Shown here one piece after another: positions 1 to 8,200 of a DNA stretch of 15,549 bases. This DNA is from Cudoniella acicularis. Lineage: Eukaryota; Ascomycota; Leotiomycetes; Helotiales; Helotiaceae. Location of the stretch: contig JAAMPI010001358.1 in the NCBI GenBank assembly GCA_013054445.1, forward strand, positions 1 through 15,549, read 5' to 3'. Numbering within the stretch: the stretch's first letter is position 1; each line of letters starts with the position of its first letter. The notes below the pieces were generated by a model. That model was not told the origin of the DNA. It did no database searches and saw only the letters and a program-made list of their open reading frames with translations. The translations under genes and the position numbers were made by a program.

Positions 1-360
1 CGGTTTTTAAGTCTTAATAATCTAGCTTAATTATCTAAATAGACCTAGATTAATTCGTTTAGTTAGGCCGCTATACTAGCGTATTTAATAGCCTAGGTAA
101 CCCCCTCGAGTTTCCTATTATAGACTAGTTGTCTAGTTCTTATATTAAGACTCGATTAATAGGTTATTTATTAAGACTAGTCAAGGTAGCTATATACTAC
201 TATTCTAGTGCCTATCTCTATCCCTTTTCTTATAAAAGAAGCGTCCGTATATATAGTAGTTATATTTATAAGTTCGAGCTTATTTATATATTCGTTATAG
301 GCTTTAATAGCGTCTTCTTTTAGAAGCTTCGAAATAATCACGTAATATAGGGTTATACGG
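1..360 (-). mobile_element. RIP-degraded LINE (Tad-like) fragment, RNase H domain
   Basis: On the minus strand one frame, broken only by TAG/TAA, reads as the C-terminal RNase H domain of a fungal Tad-clade non-LTR retrotransposon. Visible motifs in order are IYTDAS (first catalytic Asp, about 285-300), KGIEIGT, VVYSYLD, RQLVYNRKLEGV (catalytic Glu; the intact family usually reads NGELEG) and VYLDN followed by a stop (usually YSDNQA, third catalytic Asp), ending in LLRLKN at the window edge. All three acidic residues survive although the frame is dead. In-frame TAG/TAA codons fall where Gln or Trp is expected, matching RIP. The stretch up to about 360 (ISKLLKEDAIKAYNEYI) still looks like this family; 360-600 is TA-rich and not assignable. 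The reverse transcriptase part would lie at higher coordinates and is not recognisable, so this is a fragment. The open frame at 129-323 on the plus strand is an artefact of this element. Confidence 0.75.
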
Positions 361-599
361 CCCTAGAATAGGAAAAAATAGTATTAAATATTTTCTAGGC
401 TATTAGCTAAATAAAGCCTAATAATCGACTTATAAATATATTTGATTTATATAAATAGGTAGTGTTTTAATAGTTTTAGCCTCTTGATTCTAATTAGCTA
501 GCTCTAGACTTTAACTGTTCTAGCTAAGTTATACGAAATTAAGCGATTTATATAATTTTCGATAAAAGTATTTTTAGTTTATATAACTATAGTCAGAGG

Positions 600-1400
600 T
601 CTCTAATTCGTTAGATCCTAGTGTAGTAGGGAAAGCTGCCACTCTCGGAGGGTTAGTTCTCCCGCTCCGAACTACCTATAAGTATATTTATACTCTCCTT
701 TCTCCCTTAGGGAGAGGGAACAACAACAGAATAAGATCAAGTCAGCGATAAAGATGTGCCTATAATTTGTGTTTATACCGCTATTTTAGGGGACGCGGTT
801 TACTCCCTTATTCTTGTCCTTTTATATTAGTGACCTACGTAGGGAGATATATACAGAACGGTCTGTTGCTTTCTCTTAGAGGATCAAATTAGCGATTTCT
901 TGATTCGCAGTCAAGATAGCAGGAAGGAAAGGAAGTATAGGTCGACTAAGACGAACGAACGTAGGGAACACGAAAGACCCTAAAAAGGACGGAAATTATA
1001 TTAAAACGGTTAAGAAAGGAATTTAAAAAGAAATAGACACTTACGAAGCAAATACGACGAGAACCCGAAATCCGAGTGGTCTAGGAAGAAATAGGAATGC
1101 CGAGGCGAACGCCGGCAGTCGAAGCGATATTACGAGTGATACGGTGGCGGCGACGAGACTCCCGAGTCAGGAGCCGAAAAACTGGGATTCGATTTAGGGA
1201 ATACTAGAAACTACTATTTTTAAATTAGTATTGTTAGGACTTCTCGGACTCCTAGTTCTAGTAGGGTTGCTACGAAAGACGGCTAAGGGAATTTGTTAGT
1301 TAGAATAGCAACTTTTCTTCTTAAGCCCGGCTTAAAAAGAGGTGGCCTATAAAAACCTAGAAAGGAGAATTTAAAAATCAATAGAAAGCTTTAACTTATA
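600..1400 (+). mobile_element. Probable LTR/leader of the plus-strand retroelement
   Basis: This non-coding stretch sits just upstream of a plus-strand gag relic and has LTR-like features. These are a possible TGT start at 622, a GC-rich foldback (CTCGGAG paired with a CTCCGA-containing segment, about 643-670), a TATAAGTATATTTATA box (676-691) and the palindrome TCTCCCTTAGGGAGA (701-715). It holds more CA and TG than its flanks, so RIP is patchy here. No second copy is in the window, so LTR limits, primer-binding site and target duplication cannot be fixed. The part from about 950 to 1400 has no recognisable reading frame. The assignment rests mostly on position before gag. Confidence 0.35.
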
Positions 1401-2213
1401 TCGCGAAAACACGAATAGGGACGATTCCGAATCAGATCACCTAGATCTAAACAGCCAACATTCTGTCGAAGGGTCGGATCGCGTATCCTTAAGATTATTT
1501 CCTCCCTTATACGAAGAAGCCGTCATTCCGACTCCCTTAGGAACGCAACCCGTAACACCCCTCGAAGGCGAAACAGTCCTAGAAAACGAGACATCGAACT
1601 TATCGACCTCTATTATAAATCTAACGTTTCGTTTTCCGATACCCGTTCCGGGTTCGGAAGGTATGCCCTACTTCTCGGGTATAAATATCACTGAATTTAT
1701 TAAGCGCTTCGAGGAACTTTACGATAAATATTAGATTTAGGACTATCGAACGAAACTATTAAGATACTACGATAGTATACGGCGAGAAATCGTAAAGGCC
1801 TTGCCGGAATAGGAAAAGAAATTGCTATAAGAAGACCTCGCGAAAGCCCTAAAAGAGGAGTTTCGCGCTAGGGACCGCTATTAATCTACCTACTCGATGA
1901 CCTTCCTTAACGAGTATATTAGAATAAAAAGAACCTCCGAAGAACTTAAGGCCTACTATCGTTAGTATTCTCTCGTGTTAAAGGTTCTTATAGCCCGGAA
2001 GGTGTTAAGCGAAGTGGACTAAGGTCGGCTCTTCTTAATAGGACTTCTAAAGAATGTTAGGGAGAAGCTAGTGATTAAATTTAAAGTAGACGATATAAAA
2101 CCCGAGACGTATACGAACTACGATAAATTCCTTACTTATATAGTTAAAATCGCTAGATCGAGTCGAACGAACTAAGCTCTAGAAATATAAAAAAGAACCG
2201 ACACCCGAATATA
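1400..2213 (+). pseudogene. RIP-degraded gag of a Ty3/gypsy-type retrotransposon, truncated
   Basis: A single plus-strand frame, interrupted only by TAG/TAA codons, runs from about 1400 to 2213. Its N-terminal part is acidic and low in complexity. From about 1660 it reads FSGINITEFIKRFEELY, then a helical segment with REIVKALPE, EDLAKALKEEF, STYSMTFLNEYIRIKRT, EELKAYYR and LIARKVLSEVD. This is the layout of fungal retrotransposon capsid proteins of the class beginning with a (Y/F)FSG.N.TEFL-like motif. Stops occupy expected Trp or Gln positions (for example after YDKY and after LPE). The frame ends near 2213 without zinc knuckle, protease or polymerase, where it meets the 3' side of the opposite-strand gypsy element. 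It differs from the gag on the minus strand, so at least two LTR families are present. The start codon cannot be chosen. Confidence 0.7.
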
Positions 2214-2224
2214 AACTAGAGATT

Positions 2225-4860
2225 CGAGTCTTTTAGTTATTAGTTTTTAAGAGTCTATTTTAGAGGCCTCCCGTCCCTCTATACTACTATATTACGAGTC
2301 GACGATTCTCTAGGACCTTAATAATAATAAAGGTTCGAAGATTAATATAGTCGCTAAAGATAGTAGTCGGAAATAGAGCTCCCTAAAGGTAGACCTTCTA
2401 GTAGTCGAGGGCTTTAATAATCGTAAGTAATTCCTTCTCGTAGATATCGTAATTCTGTTTTATAAAGGACAGTTTCTACGAGAAGTAGGCGATAAGATAA
2501 GTTTTCCTGTCGTCTACCTTTTATAAATAAACTACGCTAACGCACGTGTTAGACGCGTCGTATTCGACCGTACTCTCGCGGTCTACTAGGTACGATTTAA
2601 GGATTAGTTTCTTTTTAAACCGTCTTTTAAGGTCTATAAAGGCCTATAGGCACTTCAGGTCGTCTTTAAAGTTCTATATAACTCCTTTATAGGTAAGGTT
2701 TATTAGCGGCTCGACGAGCTTATTATAGTATTTAATAAACATTCGATAGAAGTTAGCGAATCTTAAAAATAACTAGATGTCTTTTATATTTTTAAGAGGA
2801 TCCTAGTCTCTAACTACTTCGCTTTTCTCTAGGTCGATACTTAGTTCCCTTAGACGAATTATATATCTAAGGAATAAGACTTATTTAACTCTAAATCGGT
2901 ATTTCGATAGCTTTAATTACGAGTTAACTTTATTTAAGGCTTCTAAGACTTTAAAGACGTGTCTTTTATAGTCTTCTTCTCGTTTTAAATAAACGAAGAT
3001 ATTATTAAGATAATAAATAATAAAGTATCTAAAATATTCGACTAGAATTACGTTATTTTATCGCTAGTAGGTTATTAGCACGTTAGTTAGCCTAAATAGT
3101 ATTATTATATATTCTTAAAGTCTAAAAGATAATAGAAACATAATAAAGAACTCTTATCTTTTTTTAATCTTAATTAAATTAAATAAGTTTCGCTAATTAA
3201 GCTTTATAAATATAATAGCTCTTACGAGTTTATCGCGAAGATATTATATTAATAGTATTAGATAAACGTCTTATATTATAATACTATTTAAGTTACGATA
3301 GTCTATATAAGGTCTTTTTAAAGGATCTCCTTTCTTATATACTAGTACTATATTAGATACGTATAGCGATTTTAACTTCTATACCTAGCCTTTCTTAGCG
3401 GCTATAGTCACGTATTCTTTAAGCGTCTTTAAAGTTCGTAGATTAAAGTTCTAAAGTTTCTATAAAAGTAATAGCTTACCTTCTTTTAAGTTGATTTCGT
3501 AGTCTTAAGGCTAGTGTTCTAATAAAGTTCTAAAGTCTTACAGATCGTCGAATAGCCTAGCGTATCGTTTATACTATACTAGAATTTCTGTTAGTAAAAG
3601 ACCGTCTACGTTAACTAGTCTAGGCGCTTTTCTAGAGGTTACGCCTACCTCGCGATAGCCTAAGAGTTAATTACTATTATATCTATAGCGTTTAAAAGTG
3701 ATTAATCCTTTTATCTAATCGATGTTTAAGTTATATTATTAGATCTATAGAATCCCTAGGATTATAGAGTGTCGACCCGTAAGTATTAGATTAAAGGACA
3801 GTTACTCGATATATCTACTAGATATTTATAAAGTGTCTATAATAGTTTGTCTTTAGACCTATCCGTTCGTCCTAGTATTCTTATCCCCTAATAGTCTTAA
3901 ATAATAGAGGCTTATCTTAGTTTCGGTCCGTAGCCCGTGTTTTTAGACGAGATCTAGGTTAATAAAATTACCTTCGGCTTTAAAATCGATTAGAGCCTTA
4001 ACTCGTTTTTTCTCGTACTAAAACTAGACGCTTAATTACGTACTACTATTACTAGCCGTAGCCGCTAATTCTCTTTCTAAGCCGAGCTTATTAAGAGATC
4101 CGATAAGGGAAGTCGCCTATTCTCGGCTTAGGCGAACTTCCTCTTCGTCGTCTATTCTATACCTAGTCTCTTCGACGACGTAGTTCTAAATATAGTTTTC
4201 TTATCGTCTCGAGATTCCGTAAGACCTCGTCGTCTATCCTAGGAATCGGTAGGGTATGTTTAGTTAGAATACTCTTTCTTAAAAGCGATAATCGAATCTC
4301 GGGCTTCTCTCTATAAGCTCTAGATAGTTCTCCTATCGCTATACCCTATATATTAGTCTTTAATACTAAATTTCCTAAACCTAGTTAAGGCGTAGGACTA
4401 GCGCTAATCGGGGTAGGTGACTCGATAGTAGTAAGGCAACGAAGATAGTATAATCGTCGCTCGGGCTATTCTAATATATATATATAACTAGAAGAATATC
4501 TAGCGCGAATCTTTATAGTTAATCTAGAACGACTCTTTTACTATAAGTTCGGTCTTTAATCGGTATGTTTTCGTAAAATACCCTTTTATATAGAGAACGT
4601 TATTATTGTTTTCTAGGTCTAGGTTAACGAATATCTAGCGGCGATAGTGTCCTTCGAGCCCGTAATAGATCTAATACTCCTCGAGCGCTAATAAAGGATC
4701 CTATAGCTCGTCGTTACTTTACTCCGGCTCGCCTACGGCTTTTAAAGAAGAGTCCGAGGATTCGTCGCTTAATCCGTTATATCGTAAATTTACTTCTTCG
4801 ATAAAAGTATCCGTAAAGGGTAGTACCTCGCCGTTAGCGTCTTCTACCTAGATAAGGATT
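2225..4860 (-). pseudogene. gypsy pol pseudogene: protease, reverse transcriptase, RNase H
   Basis: Reading the minus strand, the protease core is VKALIDFKAEGNFI around 3985: the catalytic DSG/DTG triad has become D-F-K, explained by C-to-T and G-to-A changes. The RT follows, with SNIVLVYKKGDPLKRPYIDYRNLN (family: ILFVKKKDG.LRMCVDYR.LN) and the active-site region YYLNNIFVYLKR (family YLDDILIYS); both catalytic Asp codons are now AAT (3001-3006). A tether with FLRFANFYRMFI leads into an RNase H with VEYDASNT, KLSFIKQNYDIYEKELLTI and FSDYINLRTF, keeping the Asp and Glu positions. Similarity fades at about 2225 in the RNase H tail; no integrase follows. Stops are TAG/TAA throughout. The gene is certainly non-functional; family assignment is firm from domain order and motifs. 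Confidence 0.87.
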
Positions 4861-4886
4861 ACCTAGATCCGTTCTAAGGACCGTTC

Positions 4887-6060
4887 CTAAGGAAGGTCCT
4901 TTATAGATCGTTCTATAAGTCCTACCTCGCGTCCTCGGCCACGGCCTCTACTACGGCCTCGTCCTCTACCTCTAAAGGTTCCTTGTCCTCTTCCGGCGGG
5001 CTTGTCAGGGTAGGCGTTAGCACGATAGCCTAGTTTCTTATAAAAGAAGTATATATTTCCGTCTATTAGTCGCTTACGTTCGTCTATAGACATCTACGGA
5101 CGTTCTATAGCGTTTAGTTCTCGTAGGTTTCGGGCTAAACTTCTAGGGGCTATCCGTTCTTGTCCGAGTCGACCGGTGTTCTTCTCTCTTTCTCTTTCTT
5201 ATAGGCGGTTGTCGATTCTAACAGTAGTCTTAATTATATTAGATAAGTTAGTTAGTATTAGTCTCCTAGCGATTTCGTCCTTAACTCTGTCCTTTAGTCC
5301 TTCGTAAAAGCGGGTCGTAATAGTAGTGCCTATTTAAGTAGTTTTATTAGCGATTCCTTAGAAGGTAGTTACGTATTAGATTACTGACCCCTTCTACTTA
5401 AGGCGAATAATCTCCTGTTAGGCTTTACGAACCTCGTTAAGGTTTCTAAAAACACGAGTAATCTTAGTTTCGAATCTCTTTAGTCCTTAGAAGATTATAA
5501 TAGTGGTTAGTATTATAAGTTTAGCGTATTATCGGTTCTTATAAAAGTCGATTAAGAATAGCTCGATCTATTTTATAGCGGTATCCTTTAAGTAGGTAGT
5601 AAGCTATAAGGATCTCTTAGTGTCGTCTTTTAAACTTGTCGCGTTTAAAGTCGAGGTAGATCTAAGCCTAAAGTAAGAATATAATAAGCTTATCGCGGGC
5701 TCTAGTAAACCTTTCGGGCACGGGGATTTTTAGGGCCTTATTCGATTTAAATATAAATTCCTAGTTGATACCGGGTATAGTTTTAGTAGAGGCGCGTGCC
5801 TTTCCCTTTAGTTCTCGTACTAAGGCTCGAGAGACTTCTAATAAAATCGTAGAGGCTGTCTTACTAATAAGTCGGGCGTTTCTTATTATAGGCGTCTCCT
5901 GCTCGAGTTCATCGTCCGATGACTCGTCCTTTAGGGTTGTGTCTGGTATGATTATATTAGGTCTAGGGGTTCCTGGGTTTAGCTATACGGTTCCCTAGCC
6001 GAAGCCAGAGGGTAGGCCTCTGCCCTAGACAGCTCGAGAGTTGCTTAAGAGGTTAGACAT
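4887..6060 (-). pseudogene. gypsy gag pseudogene with mutated zinc knuckle
   Basis: The frame starts at ATG 6060 (MSNLLSNSRAV) and stays in register, apart from TAG/TAA, through an acidic segment (DESSDDELEQE) to KIPVPERFTRARDKL, the start of the retrotransposon gag domain (family pattern: a proline-rich lead, then F.G...K). Later pieces such as FYEGLKDRVKDEIAR are also typical of gag. The last part, open at 5093-4887, holds the nucleocapsid. Its CX2CX4HX4C spacing is kept, but all four zinc ligands are Tyr (residues 15, 18, 23 and 28 of that open piece, YFFYKKLGYRANAY). A GRGRGRSRGRGRGR basic tail follows. Frame changes between 5640 and 5200 indicate small indels. The plus-strand open frame at 5765-5998 is only the antisense of this gene. 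Confidence 0.82.
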
Positions 6061-6136
6061 AGTGTTAGTTGCTTTATATGCTTTAAGGTAAAGAGGTGCT
6101 TAAAGTATAACGTTCTGTTTTCACGTGAGATCTCGA

Positions 6137-6379
6137 TGTCACGTAAACAGGGTTTACTTAGCCTTAGAAGCGTCAAGTAGGTTCTGGTAGAGCGTTATCC
6201 TAAACAAGTAATGATATTAGAATATGAGTTAAGCACACGCTCTAATATAGGAAAGCTATATGGCTATATAGGTGGTTGATCATATAGAGTCCAGGAGTCC
6301 AGGAGTCCGGATGCCAAGACGACTCCCTAGATCCAGGACTCTATCACGTGACCTGGTCACATGATCCCGGGTCGTGACA
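6137..6379 (-). repeat. 5' LTR of the gypsy element (243 bp)
   Basis: The two ends are a perfect 7-bp inverted repeat, TGTCACG (6137-6143) and CGTGACA (6373-6379), so on the minus strand the LTR starts TGTCACGACCCGGG and ends CGTGACA, the TG...CA form of LTRs. It contains three tandem copies of an 8-bp unit GAGTCCRG (6287-6310) and a CACGTGACC...GGTCACATGAT segment (6346-6363). It is much less TA-biased than the element body, so RIP fades towards the border. The gag ATG lies 76 nt inside the LTR. No TGG-type primer-binding site is obvious right after the LTR, so the priming mode is unknown. Confidence 0.75.
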
Positions 6380-7427
6380 CTTAGCCGTCGGAGGGCTCGC
6401 GGGAGCATGGGTTATATCCATGATCGTAATCGAAGGTATTCAAATATCCTTCTTTCAAGGCATCATTTTGGAATAGGAGAGAATACTAATTTTGCTTTAT
6501 AGAAGCGAAGCTTGGACTTGGGCGTCATATCGAAGTAGTGCCATTTGAAAATGTGCGGGAGATTCTTCTGGTAACTTTGCTCTGCATACCAAGGAAAGGG
6601 ATGTCTAACCAGCTCGCAGACTACTTATATCGGAGAAATTTTCTACAGCACTACTTTCCCTCTAATTAAGATATCTATTATGCTTCTTTTCGCTCGCTCT
6701 TTGGTTCGAAAAGCATGACTCTAGCGACCAACATAATTGGGATATTTGTTATTCTGTGGGGAGGGTCTTTGCTTTTGGTATCAATTTTTTCTTGCAGTCC
6801 CATACACGGTTTCTGGGATTTGGCAGTTAAGTCGACATGCGTTGATTCCAAATGGTTTTTTGTTGGGAACTCAATACCTAATATTTTCGCGGATGTTCTG
6901 ATTCTTTGCCTTCCGATGCGTAGTGTGTGGAATTTGCAGATGTCTACACGTACAAAGATCGCCGTTTCCGGCATTTTCCTCCTCGGGGTTTGTAAGTTTC
7001 ATTCTTTACTTTGCAATAGTTCACCCAAGATTGATTTTAGACTTTAGTGTCATCGTTTCAAGCGCCATGCGGATATACTTTATGCTAAATATGGATATCG
7101 AAGACATGACTTGTAATTACATCCTTTATCTACTTTGCGTAACATTGCGCTAATTCTCCCATAGGGACCTACGTCGGCGTTGGACTATGGACGGCGATCG
7201 AGATCAACGTAGCTGTTATCAGCGCATGCTTACCAACACTTCAACCTGTACTCAGTTATATCATCCCCTCTTTCTTGAGCAAGGTTATTCCTAGCACTAA
7301 GTCTAAAGTTTCCAACGCTCCATCAAAAGATATCTATCTAAATACGGCTTCTAATAGGGCTCGGGGTGAAGAGTTTCAGCGTCTTCCTGAGTACGCGATG
7401 GACTCGATCAGCAGAGAAAATTCCTGA
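6380..7427 (+). pseudogene. Rhodopsin-domain (PTH11-like) membrane protein, 5'-truncated
   Basis: Spliced exons 6380-6435, 6503-6570, 6620-6991, 7041-7112 and 7165-7427 read as the fungal rhodopsin-domain integral membrane family. Motifs in order are GLGRHIE, YIGEIFYSTTFPLIKISIM, CSPIHGFWD, FFVGNSIPNIFADVLILCLPM, KIAVSGIFLLG, DMTWTYVGVGLWTAIE and VISACLPTLQPVL. Introns of 67, 49, 49 and 52 bp have GT...AG ends (three GTA donors including GTAAGT; branch sites CTAAC, CTAAT). Family members have about seven membrane segments in the plasma membrane, some acting as receptors. Here the N-terminus and first segments are missing: coding sequence (LAVGGLAGAWVISM) starts at the gypsy LTR edge. A one-base slip near 6713 separates LLFARSLVRK from MTLATNIIGIF; a base lost there would explain it, though a sequencing error is possible. 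The tail after the last helix is hydrophilic and stops at TGA 7425-7427, with AATAAA at 7447-7452. Confidence 0.82.
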
Positions 7428-7446
7428 TAGTTGCGGGGTGACCCTA

Positions 7447-7452
7447 AATAAA
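7447..7452 (+). terminator. Possible poly(A) signal AATAAA
   Basis: An AATAAA hexamer begins 20 nt after the TGA of the rhodopsin-domain gene. Fungal genes use degenerate signals, so this is suggestive only. Confidence 0.3.
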
Positions 7453-7920
7453 CATAAATTTTGCCTGATGAGGTTTTCACTTGCTTTGTTGCTACTTCGA
7501 GAACGCCTTTGATTTCAAAGCCAAATATGTATTATGTTCCGGTACCTGACGCATTCCTTCTAGTATAAAATGAAGTTGACTGCTAAGAAAGGAAGTTTTC
7601 GGGGAAGAAAGCCCTTGCTCCACCTCATTACGCTAATTGACCCATGAATAGTTTAGCACAGTATTGAACACTATTACATGTACCAAATATCAAAGCAAAT
7701 ACAGTGGTCGTCGTTATCAAATAATTGTTTAGGCAGAATGGTCTGCTTTCAGAGATAACTGTTCATTATGCAGGACTTAGAGGCTTGTTACCCGCTCTCG
7801 TATAGACCATCGTATTAATTATCTCATACTTTGATGCTAGTTAAACTCTAATCCTTCAATTTTCGTTCCACATTTAGTTAGTAAGCATGGCCGCTTTACT
7901 CAGGCGCTAATCACCCTTGG

Positions 7921-7936
7921 CTCACCCTCGGCTCAG
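7921..7936 (+). repeat. 16-bp repeat, left copy
   Basis: CTCACCCTCGGCTCAG occurs here and again, identically and in the same orientation, at 10885-10900. The two copies flank the HET gene. A near copy (TCACCCTTGGCTCA) lies directly upstream at 7912. Confidence 0.6.
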
Positions 7937-8164
7937 CCAGCTCACTTGAGCTGTCTGAGCAGCCGAAAATGGCAAAATTGCTACACTGTCGGTTTTGGTC
8001 GTACGTGTATGCCGTAGTGGGACGGAGGGGCAACCCCGCGCTCAAATACTGTATCTTCAGCCACAGCGGAGTCCTAGGCGAGTAAGTATATGTGAAGATG
8101 GAAATGCTTATCTTTGGTATTTTTGTCATGCTACACCGAAGAAACTTGAAATTCTCTTATACTC

Positions 8165-8200
8165 CTTTGGTGCAAAGTTCGGTTCCTGCATACACCAAAG
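8165..8200 (+). promoter_or_regulatory. Inverted repeat abutting the HET start codon
   Basis: CTTTGGTG (8165-8172) and CACCAAAG (8193-8200) are perfect 8-bp reverse complements with a 20-nt loop. The right arm ends at the base before ATG 8201. If transcribed, it would form a 5' UTR hairpin directly at the initiation codon. Function is inferred only from position. Confidence 0.4.

Larger units (their letters stand above)
2220..6379 (-). mobile_element. Ty3/gypsy LTR retrotransposon, RIP-inactivated, 3'-truncated
   Basis: Read on the minus strand the order is 5' LTR (6379 to 6137), gag from an ATG at 6060, CCHC-type zinc knuckle (5051-5010), aspartic protease (around 3985), reverse transcriptase (about 3500-2830) and RNase H (about 2700-2230). 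That is canonical for Ty3/gypsy. The element stops near 2222 inside or just after RNase H; integrase, chromodomain and 3' LTR are absent from the window. The whole body is TA-rich, with TAG/TAA stops in otherwise continuous frames and with key residues replaced by C:G-to-T:A changes. It cannot encode working proteins. The right border touches coding sequence of a rhodopsin-domain gene. The left border abuts an unrelated gag relic in opposite orientation, which suggests nested insertion or rearrangement. Confidence 0.88.
7428..8164. other. Intergenic spacer with a foldback and GGCTCA repeats
   Basis: No gene is recognisable here. Base composition returns to normal (CA and TG common), so RIP has not spread this far. 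At 7912-7936 the units TCACCCTTGGC and TCACCCTCGGC lie in tandem, followed by a foldback at 7930-7964 (GGCTCAG ... AGCTCA-CT-TGAGCT ... CTGAGCAGCC). Short open frames at 7995-8342 and 8092-8421 overlap the next gene's start in other frames and show no family features. The segment from about 7990 to 8200 probably contains promoter and 5' UTR of the HET gene. Confidence 0.5.

Noticed and set aside
129..323. Plus-strand 64-codon open frame rich in Tyr and Ser
   Set aside because: It is antisense to the LINE RNase H relic; the composition comes from TA-rich RIP sequence and there are no family features.
600..1000. A second copy of the 6137-6379 LTR to the left
   Set aside because: The TGTCACG terminus and the GAGTCC tandem are absent; the stretch belongs to a different element.
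4887..5093. Independent small basic protein with RGRG repeats on the minus strand
   Set aside because: The reading continues the gypsy gag: zinc-knuckle spacing, basic tail, and position between gag and protease. It is a stop-bounded piece, not a gene.
5765..5998. Plus-strand 77-codon open frame
   Set aside because: Antisense of the minus-strand gag, which is in frame from ATG 6060 with recognisable gag motifs.
6678..6974. Minus-strand 98-codon open frame
   Set aside because: Antisense of the rhodopsin-domain exon, which has clear family motifs.
7706..7989. Possible hAT-type MITE with CAGTG ends
   Set aside because: CAGTG at 7706 and CACTG at 7985 match for five bases only, the inner sequence does not pair, and the 8-bp flanks differ.
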